Source: an uncultured Lachnospiraceae bacterium
GTDB taxonomy: Bacteria > Bacillota > Clostridia > Lachnospirales > Lachnospiraceae
Direction: 5' to 3'
Assembly: GCA_934364805.1 (NCBI GenBank)
Contig: CAKRMH010000028.1
Coordinates: 1 to 25,617, forward strand
Length of the DNA stretch: 25,617 bases
The stretch's first letter is position 1, and each line of letters opens with the position of its first letter. This document shows, piece after piece, positions 1-6,232 of this stretch. A model generated the notes under the pieces. The model saw only the letters and a list, made by a program, of their open reading frames with translations, was not told where the DNA came from and did not search any database. The translations under genes and the position numbers were made by a program.

Positions 1-163
1 CTTGGCTAAATTTATCCTTTGATTTAATGTTTAAAGGTGCATCTTTCGATGCTGTTCGTCAAATCTTATTGATTTGCCTGAATAATTCTCATTGAATCTT
101 TCAAGGTTTTTCACTGTTCAGTTATCAATGTTCTTTGTCGCTGTCTCATGCGACAGCTTGTTT
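1..163 (-). ncRNA. Transcribed leader of a stable-RNA (probably rRNA) operon, partial
   Basis: Downstream of a strong minus-strand promoter is a non-coding leader that runs off the left edge. It is rich in small hairpins: GCTGTC/GACAGC at 140-157, CAAATC/GATTTG at 60-76, and GCATC-GAAA-GATGC at 39-52 with a GNRA tetraloop on the minus strand. No credible reading frame is present. The promoter strength, structured leader and box-like segment reading AACATTGATAACTGAACAG on the minus strand resemble leaders before 16S genes in Lachnospiraceae. The rRNA gene itself is not in the window, so the identity is inferred; a tRNA operon is the main alternative. Confidence 0.55.
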
Positions 164-216
164 ATATTACCATCCGAATTCTAATCTGTCAACACTTTAT
201 TTCAATTTTTTTATTT
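164..216 (-). promoter_or_regulatory. Strong sigma-A promoter with A/T-rich UP-like element
   Basis: On the minus strand a perfect -35 TTGACA (187-192) is separated by exactly 17 bp from a -10 TAATAT (164-169). The bases just upstream of the -35 (193-216) are almost only A and T, as in UP elements of rRNA promoters. The predicted start is near 157. It lies directly behind the stop codon of the PIN-like gene and points the same way, so it insulates the downstream RNA operon from that gene. Confidence 0.75.
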
Positions 217-219
217 TTC

Positions 220-1065
220 CTACTTTTCATATAATTTATCAATCTTGTTTTTCAGGATCTGATATAGCTGTCCGCCTTTTTCTGCCCCAAGTTCTCGAAT
301 AAGTTTGTTATGAAGTTCTTTTTTATCCATCTTCTCATCTTCCGTAATCATCTTCTCCAGTTCTGGCAGAAGTGCTTTATCCTGCTTCTTCCATTCTTTT
401 GGAAGAAGTTCTCCAAGTTCCGCACGGATGTTTCTCTGTTTTTTCTTTTTTGCATTGTGCGCTTTCCTCTGCTGCTTTTCGTTTTCAGATGATTTTGGGG
501 ATTTCTCGTCTATCTTTTTTTCAGTTTTTTTGTCATCCGATGTTTTCGCAGATTTTCCGTTCTGTTTTTTCGTGTTATTCTTTCTGAACTGCCTGCTGCC
601 AAATTTTGTTTTCTTTTCTTTTGGAAGCTCTGCATTTTCCGTCGCAGATGTCATGATTTCGTTCTGTTCCTGCTCTTCTGGCATCTGCTGCGCTTCCTGC
701 TTTTCTTCCAGCTGCTCCGGTGTACAGCAGGCTACTTGAAATCCCTTTTCTGTCCAGTATTCTGCAACAACACTATATGCCTTATCTTTTGTTACGATCA
801 CATATGTCCTTGTCTTATCGGTATGGATCAAATATCCAAGGTGGCTTACCAGTTGAAAATCCAGTGCATTTCTTCCGGTCTTGCAACGGATCATCTCTGG
901 TTTTCTCTCCAGACGGAGCAGATCGTTCATATATTCATAAGAAAGATATGGAGTATTTTCTGTATAAAAAAGCATCATCTGATCCTGTCTGTTCATTTGT
1001 TTAAATATGTTGATCCAGCATGTATTAATATTTTCCGTATCAACAAGATATGTTATTTTCTTCAT
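220..1065 (-). CDS. PIN/NYN-like domain protein with basic linker (putative RNase-like)
   Basis: 281 residues. The N-terminal ~115 residues look like a PIN/NYN-type nuclease fold: a first strand LVDTENI with D9 and E11, a helix containing D69 in NALDFQLVSHLGYLI, and a strand-turn YVIVTKDKAYSVVAEYW with D94. These acids fit the metal-binding triad of the superfamily. Residues ~120-210 are low complexity and rich in K, E, Q and N, probably a disordered nucleic-acid-binding linker. Residues ~213-281 form a charged helical tail. No signal peptide or membrane segment is seen. The upstream ribosome binding site is weak (AGAAAGAAG, somewhat distant). The gene sits just upstream of the putative rRNA operon promoter. 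The RNase role is inferred from the fold; the substrate is unknown. Confidence 0.75.
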   Translation of the reverse strand: MKKITYLVDTENINTCWINIFKQMNRQDQMMLFYTENTPYLSYEYMNDLLRLERKPEMIRCKTGRNALDFQLVSHLGYLIHTDKTRTYVIVTKDKAYSVVAEYWTEKGFQVACCTPEQLEEKQEAQQMPEEQEQNEIMTSATENAELPKEKKTKFGSRQFRKNNTKKQNGKSAKTSDDKKTEKKIDEKSPKSSENEKQQRKAHNAKKKKQRNIRAELGELLPKEWKKQDKALLPELEKMITEDEKMDKKELHNKLIRELGAEKGGQLYQILKNKIDKLYEK

Positions 1066-1130
1066 TTCTCTGCACTTCTTTCTAACTCTTTATTTTACCG
1101 TCATGATATGTTAAGAATCTTTATATTTTT

Positions 1131-1173
1131 TTTCGAATTCCGACACATCCTGTACACATTTATCCTATATACT
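1131..1173 (+). promoter_or_regulatory. Putative promoter of small RNA copy 1
   Basis: A -10-like TATACT at 1168-1173 lies 22 bp downstream of a conserved block reading CCGACACAT (1140-1148). Copy 2 has the same arrangement with identical spacing (TCGACACAT at 2814-2822, TATACT at 2842-2847). There is no canonical -35 at 17 bp in either copy. The conserved block falls at about -53 to -33 of the predicted start, which suggests an activator site or a non-standard sigma factor. Confidence 0.4.
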
Positions 1174-1179
1174 AAAAAG

Positions 1180-1282
1180 CAGTTAAAGGAAGCCCATCCT
1201 TTAACATATTCCCTTTTTTAAATAAACATTTTCATAACTAAACTCCTCGAAAAGAGACTGTCCGGCGCGGCAGTCTCTTTTC
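1180..1282 (+). ncRNA. Putative small regulatory RNA, copy 1
   Basis: The predicted RNA of about 103 nt begins with a perfect 9-bp hairpin GTTAAAGGA/TCCTTTAAC (1182-1190 with 1197-1205) closed by the loop AGCCCA. A single-stranded A/U-rich linker follows, then an 11-bp terminator hairpin (1250-1281). The linker contains CATAACTAAACTCCTC, whose complement reads GAGGAG, 7 nt, AUG, i.e. a ribosome binding site with start codon. Copy 2 (2854-2963) keeps the loop and a 32-nt identical linker while both stems differ in sequence but still pair. It lies between the PIN-like gene and the DUF1292 gene, both on the opposite strand. A minus-strand leader peptide is the alternative reading. Confidence 0.5.
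1250..1281 (+). terminator. Rho-independent terminator, probably bidirectional
   Basis: A perfect 11-bp inverted repeat AAAAGAGACTG/CAGTCTCTTTT encloses TCCGGCGCGG, which can add a short CCG/CGG stem. Runs of four T follow on both strands. It would end the plus-strand small RNA and also the minus-strand DUF1292 gene, whose stop codon touches it at 1281. Confidence 0.8.
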
Positions 1283-1586
1283 ACGTTTCCCCTTCTGCTT
1301 CCATCAGATCCAGCCACTGGTCAAACGCATCCGAAACCTGTTCGTAGATTTCATCTGACCGTATGCTTTCCAGTACCGGCTGACCGTTCTCTTCATGAAA
1401 TCCATAAAAATATACATCTCCGTCCGGGTTCTGCAATCCGTCCGGTCCAAACGGAAGCAGTGCAATATAAGTCGCTTCATCCACGTCAAAACGGCAAAGC
1501 GCCAGACATTTCTGTTCCGTATCATCATCCAGTGTCAATGTTACGATCAAACTCTGATCCATCATATTCACATAATTTTCAGCCAT
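1281..1586 (-). CDS. DUF1292 family protein
   Basis: 101 residues, acidic, no signal peptide or membrane segment. The pattern matches DUF1292: an N-terminal strand segment SLIVTLTLDDDTEQKC, a central YIALLPFG, a strand DVYFYGFHE, and a C-terminal helix ending in FDQWLDLMEAE. The family is common in Firmicutes and its molecular role is unknown. An AGAGGA ribosome binding site precedes the ATG. The gene starts 19 bp after the FliB-like gene and is almost certainly cotranscribed with it; the terminator at 1250-1281 closes the operon. Confidence 0.85.
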   Translation of the reverse strand: MAENYVNMMDQSLIVTLTLDDDTEQKCLALCRFDVDEATYIALLPFGPDGLQNPDGDVYFYGFHEENGQPVLESIRSDEIYEQVSDAFDQWLDLMEAEGET

Positions 1587-1605
1587 ATTTTTCCTCTATA
1601 CTTTC

Positions 1606-2775
1606 TTATATATTTTCTGTTCCAACGACCAGTGCATAATAACCCCAGTCCCAAATACGGTTTTCAAAACTGTTATCCAGATATTCGTAAATATCTTCTT
1701 CCCCGTATCCTGTCATCCGTGACAAAACAACGAGATAATCCCTTACAATCTCATAGGTGATCCGCCCATGAAGTTTCCAATATAAAAACAGACAATGCTC
1801 GATCACGCTGTATGTCATGGCAATCCACTGCAGCTGCACTATCATGCTTTCCAGGTCCCCGCCCGGCAGATAACAGCCTGCATAAATCTCTGCTGCAAGA
1901 AATTTTCTCATAAGCGGTTCATATTCTTTATATACATCCTGAAAAATCTTATGTTCTTCGCCATACGAAATGCACTCCCGCTCTTCCGACAGGCTAAGTG
2001 CATATACCAGAAGTTCCTGTAAATATTTCTCGTATAGTCCTTCTTTCTGGTAATTCACAGAAAGATCCAGAAATAATTCATTCCGTTCTGTAAATGTCTC
2101 CGCAGCCTCTACGTGAAACTCCTGCAGTGCCTGCTCTAATTCATTCATATTATGTGCATCCGTATCATTTTTCATCGTCCGCATCAGGGCACCGGCAGAA
2201 CTCTTTTTGTCTATTACATGATACATATCCAGTGCGATAAAATACACGATCAGCAGATTCCTCTGTGGTGTCCGCTCTTTCTGCATCTGTTCAGAAAAGA
2301 AATCCCGAATGCGAAAGTATGCTTCTTCCATTTTATTTTCTTCTGTTTCCGTCTTCTCTTCATGCAAAGTAAAAGTCCCGGCTCTCTGTAGTAAATCTAT
2401 TGCCTCCGGGCAGCAGCTCATAAGTGAATACTCTGTTCTTGTTCCATACTCATGAATCTCTCTCGGGAAAATGCGGCAGGTTTCTGATAACATCTCATCG
2501 CCATACGTCGTCACAAGCCTGCATAATTTCTGTTCATTTAAAAACGGGCAGCGATGATCCGCATCCAGCCCGATCACGCAGATCTGATCTTTATAGGTTG
2601 TAAATGCACGAAGATCCTTACGGCGGGTTTTCATTCCTTCCGGTGGCTGTACATGTTTCCACTTCGTATAAGCTACCTCATCCACTGCGATCTTCCATTC
2701 CTGGCAGCATGTCATGGTACATCGATCCGCAACGCACTGAAATTCATCATAATAATCCGGTTTTACGTTTTTCAT
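1606..2775 (-). CDS. fliB: FliB-like protein (flagellin lysine-N-methylase family, CxxxxCxxxCC cluster)
   Basis: About 389 residues. The N-terminus carries the cysteine signature of the FliB/YkgJ-type zinc or iron-sulfur cluster proteins: C14, C19, C23 and C24 in FQCVADRCTMTCC. Further cysteines follow at C76, C85, C100 and C121-C122, with a typical CRIFPREI segment. The C-terminal half is helical and unassigned. In Salmonella, FliB methylates flagellin lysines; many Lachnospiraceae carry family members without flagella, and no flagellar gene is visible here, so the substrate is uncertain. I chose the ATG at 2775 with GGTGA upstream. A GTG at 2820 would add 15 residues, but that stretch belongs to the block shared with small RNA copy 1, so it is probably non-coding. 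Operon with the DUF1292 gene. Confidence 0.75.
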   Translation of the reverse strand: MKNVKPDYYDEFQCVADRCTMTCCQEWKIAVDEVAYTKWKHVQPPEGMKTRRKDLRAFTTYKDQICVIGLDADHRCPFLNEQKLCRLVTTYGDEMLSETCRIFPREIHEYGTRTEYSLMSCCPEAIDLLQRAGTFTLHEEKTETEENKMEEAYFRIRDFFSEQMQKERTPQRNLLIVYFIALDMYHVIDKKSSAGALMRTMKNDTDAHNMNELEQALQEFHVEAAETFTERNELFLDLSVNYQKEGLYEKYLQELLVYALSLSEERECISYGEEHKIFQDVYKEYEPLMRKFLAAEIYAGCYLPGGDLESMIVQLQWIAMTYSVIEHCLFLYWKLHGRITYEIVRDYLVVLSRMTGYGEEDIYEYLDNSFENRIWDWGYYALVVGTENI

Positions 2776-2803
2776 TGTTTCACCAAAATTTTCCTGTCTG
2801 TTC

Positions 2804-2847
2804 TTTCGGAATTTCGACACATATTTATCACAAACATGGGATATACT
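2804..2847 (+). promoter_or_regulatory. Putative promoter of small RNA copy 2
   Basis: TATACT at 2842-2847 sits 22 bp after TCGACA (2814-2819), the same geometry as copy 1. The block around CGGAATTTCGACACAT (2807-2822) is nearly palindromic and is conserved in copy 1, which reads CG-AATTCCGACACAT. The site overlaps the 5' region of the divergent FliB-like gene, so a regulator bound here could affect both transcripts. Confidence 0.4.
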
Positions 2848-2853
2848 TTATGA

Positions 2854-2963
2854 CAGTGGAAGGAAGCCCATCCTTCTACTCAATTTATTCCCTTTTTTAT
2901 AATAAACATTTTCATAACTAAACTCCTCGAAAGGGAGGCTGTCTTTTGGGATGGCCTCCTTTT
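2854..2963 (+). ncRNA. Putative small regulatory RNA, copy 2
   Basis: The predicted RNA of about 110 nt has a 5' hairpin AGTGGAAGGA/TCCTTCTACT (2855-2864 with 2871-2880; one G-T wobble) and the same AGCCCA loop as copy 1. The linker at 2901-2932 is identical to 1221-1252, including CATAACTAAACTCCTC. A 3' terminator hairpin AAAGGGAGGC/GCCTCCTTTT (2930-2939 with 2954-2963) ends the RNA. Stem changes between the copies preserve pairing, which supports an RNA function. It is transcribed away from the FliB-like gene. On the minus strand the same DNA could encode an 11-residue peptide behind GAGGAG; copy 1 breaks that frame after five codons. Confidence 0.5.
2930..2963 (+). terminator. Rho-independent terminator of small RNA copy 2
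   Basis: A ten-pair stem AAAGGGAGGC/GCCTCCTTTT with one G-T pair encloses a 14-nt loop and ends in four T. It occupies the same place relative to the conserved linker as the terminator of copy 1, although the sequences differ. Confidence 0.65.
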
Positions 2964-3009
2964 CCTATTTTTGCTTTACGTGAAATCGCTGTATAATTTC
3001 ATATAAAGT

Positions 3010-3036
3010 AAAAAACCCTTGATGCATCAAGGGTTT
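3010..3036 (-). terminator. Rho-independent terminator after tRNA-Met
   Basis: A perfect 24-bp palindrome with half-site AAACCCTTGATG (3013-3036) is followed on the minus strand by a run of T (3015-3010). It starts six bases after the tRNA 3' end. Confidence 0.85.
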
Positions 3037-3041
3037 CCAAG

Positions 3042-3115
3042 TAGCGAGAGGGGGATTTGAACCCTCGACACTGCGGGTATGAACCGCATGCTCTAGCCAA
3101 CTGAGCTATCTCGCC
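3042..3115 (-). tRNA. tRNA-Met (anticodon CAT, elongator type)
   Basis: A full cloverleaf is readable on the minus strand. The acceptor pairs GGCGAGA with TCTCGCT (first pair G-U) and the discriminator is A. The D arm reads GCTCAGTTGGCTAGAGC. The anticodon stem is TGCGG/CCGCA with loop TTCATAC, and the T loop is TTCAAAT. The anticodon stem lacks the three G-C pairs of initiator tRNA, so this is an elongator tRNA. CCA is not encoded. The T stem GAGGG/CCCCC contains one A-C mismatch. An Ile tRNA with modified CAT is possible but the loop fits Met better. Confidence 0.93.
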
Positions 3116-3155
3116 ATATCTATATTCGAGCCGTCTCATTTGTGACAGCTCAAAT

Positions 3156-3184
3156 ATAGTATCATGAGATAATATTCCTGTCAA
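3156..3184 (-). promoter_or_regulatory. Promoter of tRNA-Met
   Basis: On the minus strand TTGACA (3179-3184) and TACTAT (3156-3161) are separated by 17 bp, placing the start about 34 nt before the tRNA. It lies directly behind the stop codon of the M3 peptidase gene, so the tRNA has its own transcription start. Confidence 0.75.
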
Positions 3185-3192
3185 CAGAAAAT

Positions 3193-4896
3193 TTAAAATT
3201 TCTTCATTTCTTCCATCAAATCTTCTTTTGCAATGGAAATCGCCTTTGCAACACTTCCCTCTTCAAATGGGACGGAAAGATCTGCGAGCTTTAATGTTTC
3301 CAGATAGCTGATGCTTCCACCACAATTGCATAGTTTCAGATAATCCTCCCATGCTTTCTGGTGATCCTCACGATCCTTTTTCTTGAACTCCATTGCGCCC
3401 ATTGTCGTCAATGTATAGTTGATATAGTAGAACGGATACAGATAAATATGAAGTTTGTGATACCAGAGTCCTCCTCTGTCAAAGAAATCGTCTGCATCGT
3501 ATTTTCTCCATGGCATGTATTTTTCTTCCAGTTTCTTCCATTCCAGCGTTCTCTCCTTCGGCGTCAGCTGCGGCTGCTCATAGCAGATATGCTGGAATTC
3601 ATCAACTGCCACACCAAATGGAACAAAAGTGATCGCCTCCTGAAGATGCGCAAAACGGTATTTGTCAGCCTGGTCTTTAAAGAATTTCTCTGCATAAGGA
3701 TATGCAAACTGCTCCATGGACATGGAGTGGATCTCCGCAATATCCGTGGACTCACTGTAATAATTGCTGATTGGCTGATGGCGCATTGCCTGATAACCAG
3801 CAAATGCATGACCAAGCTCATGTGTCAGAACCTGCGCATCAAAAATCGTCTGGTTAAAGCATGAAAATACATAAGGTGCCTTGTACTCATCCAGTGCTGT
3901 CATATAACCTGTGGAAGCTTTTCCCGGCTTATTCTTCAGATCCATCAGATGATGGTCGATCATAAAATCAATAAATTCTGCTGTTTCCGGACTCAGCTCA
4001 TGATACAGTTCCCGTGCCTGTTCAATCATAAAATCATCGTCTCCGGCCGGCACTGCATTTCCATCTGCGAAAACCCGTTTTTCGTCATAAAAATAAACTA
4101 CATCAATGCCCAGACGTTTTGCCTGCGCCTCATACAGTTTTTCGCAAAGCGGTACAATCTCCCTGCGGACCTGCTCACGGAAAGCGGCAACTTCTTTGTA
4201 TCCATAATCGGTACGTCCCTGATTCATATATCCAACCGGAACATAATTATCATATCCAAGATTTCTTCCCATCTCATTGCGCACCTGGATCAGTTCATCC
4301 CAGATTTCTTCAAGACGTGTCTCATTCGCATGATAAAAATCAGAATATGCGCGTACTGCTGCACGGCGTTTTTCCCGGTCGGCATCCTCAAAATGCTTCT
4401 GGATTCCATAAAGGTTCAATGTCTCCCCTTCAAACGGGATCTCTGCGGTTGCCATGATCTTCTGATATTCATCGGTAAGTTTTGCTTCTTTCTGCATCAG
4501 CGGAATATTTGCCTCGCAGAATGTCTTTTTCTGCAGATCCAGACTTACAAAAAGCTGTTTTCCATATTCTTTCTCGAAATCTGCTCGAAAACTGCTTTCG
4601 CTGAGTGCTTCTGAAAACGCAAGCAGTTTTGGCATTACTACAGGAATCTGCTCATTGATATATTCATCTTCCTTTTCATAAAACTCGTCCGTGGTATCCA
4701 ATGTATGACGAACGCTTGCAATGGTGCATACCGTTGTAAGCTTCTTTAATGTCTCATCCTGCTCTAAAAATACAGCCTTTGCCTCTTCGTAAGAAGCAGC
4801 CTTCTTCAGTCTGTCCGTATAACCGTCTACGGTCTGTCCAAGCTTATCAAAATCCGGTCTTACATATTCCAGATCTTCAAATTTAAATTGTTCCAT
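3193..4896 (-). CDS. M3 family oligoendopeptidase (PepF/thimet-like zinc metallopeptidase)
   Basis: 567 residues, cytosolic, no signal peptide. The zinc site HELGH is at residues 359-363 within QVLTHELGHAFAGYQ, and a glutamate 25 residues later (E388, in STDIAEIHSMSMEQF) fits the third ligand of the M3 clan. The C-terminal helices contain HKLHIYLYPFYYINYTL, typical of the substrate-closing region. The length suits the short 'M3, not PepF' subgroup of oligoendopeptidases that degrade peptides of up to about 20 residues. The start has a strong AGGAGG ribosome binding site. The gene follows the GGDEF gene after 16 bp, so the two probably share a transcript. No terminator is visible before the tRNA promoter. 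Confidence 0.92.
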   Translation of the reverse strand: MEQFKFEDLEYVRPDFDKLGQTVDGYTDRLKKAASYEEAKAVFLEQDETLKKLTTVCTIASVRHTLDTTDEFYEKEDEYINEQIPVVMPKLLAFSEALSESSFRADFEKEYGKQLFVSLDLQKKTFCEANIPLMQKEAKLTDEYQKIMATAEIPFEGETLNLYGIQKHFEDADREKRRAAVRAYSDFYHANETRLEEIWDELIQVRNEMGRNLGYDNYVPVGYMNQGRTDYGYKEVAAFREQVRREIVPLCEKLYEAQAKRLGIDVVYFYDEKRVFADGNAVPAGDDDFMIEQARELYHELSPETAEFIDFMIDHHLMDLKNKPGKASTGYMTALDEYKAPYVFSCFNQTIFDAQVLTHELGHAFAGYQAMRHQPISNYYSESTDIAEIHSMSMEQFAYPYAEKFFKDQADKYRFAHLQEAITFVPFGVAVDEFQHICYEQPQLTPKERTLEWKKLEEKYMPWRKYDADDFFDRGGLWYHKLHIYLYPFYYINYTLTTMGAMEFKKKDREDHQKAWEDYLKLCNCGGSISYLETLKLADLSVPFEEGSVAKAISIAKEDLMEEMKKF

Positions 4897-4912
4897 TGTG
4901 TTCCTCCTGGTA

Positions 4913-6037
4913 TTACTTTTCCCGATGTACCTCTTTATTGGCGTACATCTTTTTATCAGCCATGCCTATAATCTTTTTGATTTCATTTCCACGGCCGCAT
5001 GCATAGCCTGCTGATGCCGAGATTGGAATCTTACTGTCGCTGCTTATCTGCTTCAGTGCTTTCTTCCATCTGCGTATAATATCCTCCGCGATCTCATCAT
5101 TGCCATTTGGGACCAGCATGATAAATTCATCGCCACCATAACGGTATGCCGAGGCATTTGCATCCATAACCATTTTAATCGATTCTGCTACTTTTGCAAT
5201 CAATATATCGCCTTCTATATGACCATATGTATCATTAACCTTTTTCAATTGATTCACATCCCAATAGATCACGGCAATCTGCTTCTCCATAGTGATCTCA
5301 CCATCCAGTGTCTCCAGAAGCTTGTTTTTATTATACAGACCGGTCATATCATCAATCTCTGCAAGATGTTTCATCCGCATTGCACTTCCCATGGTTTTTT
5401 TCAGTATATGGAAAATATTATTGCAAGCAGCAAAAAAAGCAATTGCAAGCAGTGACCTCGGGAACACATAATACATTGCCAGTGTAACAGCCGGATTCTC
5501 ATTCACTTGATCCAGCAGAAAATGTCCATTTTCGGACAACTGTGAAAGCGATGTACATGTCAGAAGCACCATATTTGCATCACACACTCCATAAAAATAC
5601 CCAACATATGTGCTAACCGCAATTGCAAGAATCGTCAATACAAGTGCATAATAAGCCAGTCTCCGGTCTGCATACATACTTGCAAAAATAATTGGAATCA
5701 TGATGATTATGATGGTGTGGTAGGTAAGTGAACATGCGGCAATCGTCACAAGCAATGCAATAAATGTGATGTTCAGGTATTTCGTTCCCGGATGTTCAAA
5801 TCCAATCACCGCCAGTGCCCCCAGATACACTGCCACTAAAATCAGTGCTCCAACATATCCATATAAAAATATCTGTGTATCTACGATAAATATTCCCAGT
5901 ACATTTAAAATAAATGCAAACGTATAAAACAAAATGATCAGACAGAAACATCTCAGCGAAAAAATGTTCTGTATTACATCTTTTTGTTCATAATATAGAT
6001 TTCTTTTAAAAAGATCAGCCCAGCACACCTTCTTCAT
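4913..6037 (-). CDS. Membrane-anchored GGDEF protein (putative diguanylate cyclase)
   Basis: 374 residues. Residues ~28-210 contain about six hydrophobic segments forming a membrane sensor part of no recognised family. A GGDEF domain follows from DDMTGLYNKNKL (residue ~229) to the end. The active-site loop YGGDEF is intact (GGDEF at 301-305), as is the upstream DVNQLKKVNDTYGH with metal-binding D260. No RxxD inhibitory site is seen ahead of the loop (the sequence there is MDANASAYR), so product inhibition may be absent. The likely product is cyclic di-GMP. It is upstream of, and probably cotranscribed with, the M3 peptidase. The promoter at 6079-6107 fits this gene. Confidence 0.9.
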   Translation of the reverse strand: MKKVCWADLFKRNLYYEQKDVIQNIFSLRCFCLIILFYTFAFILNVLGIFIVDTQIFLYGYVGALILVAVYLGALAVIGFEHPGTKYLNITFIALLVTIAACSLTYHTIIIIMIPIIFASMYADRRLAYYALVLTILAIAVSTYVGYFYGVCDANMVLLTCTSLSQLSENGHFLLDQVNENPAVTLAMYYVFPRSLLAIAFFAACNNIFHILKKTMGSAMRMKHLAEIDDMTGLYNKNKLLETLDGEITMEKQIAVIYWDVNQLKKVNDTYGHIEGDILIAKVAESIKMVMDANASAYRYGGDEFIMLVPNGNDEIAEDIIRRWKKALKQISSDSKIPISASAGYACGRGNEIKKIIGMADKKMYANKEVHREK

Positions 6038-6078
6038 ACTTCTGAAACTCCTTTATTTTCTGCTCAGTTCTCAAAGGT

Positions 6079-6107
6079 ATTATATCATCACTTCTGTCCA
6101 ATGTATA
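6079..6107 (-). promoter_or_regulatory. Candidate extended -10 promoter of the GGDEF gene
   Basis: On the minus strand a perfect TATAAT (6079-6084) is preceded by TGA, giving the extended form TGATATAAT. A weak -35 TATACA (6102-6107) lies 17 bp upstream. The predicted start is about 35 nt before the ATG at 6037. Confidence 0.6.
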
Positions 6108-6232
6108 TTTCTATATTATTTTTTCGTGAATACTTGCACTCTGCCTTTGAAAGTTTTATAATAATCTCAATTTATGATATTTAATACTTTTATAACTTTT
6201 TGTTATAGTTTATATGGAAAGAAGGAATAGTA

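Noticed and set aside
310..1221. Several plus-strand open frames over the PIN-like gene
   Set aside because: They are antisense shadows with long runs of F, L and S from the K/E-rich gene, and have no ribosome binding sites.
2999..3184. Minus-strand open frame across the tRNA
   Set aside because: It covers the tRNA-Met gene, its promoter and its terminator.
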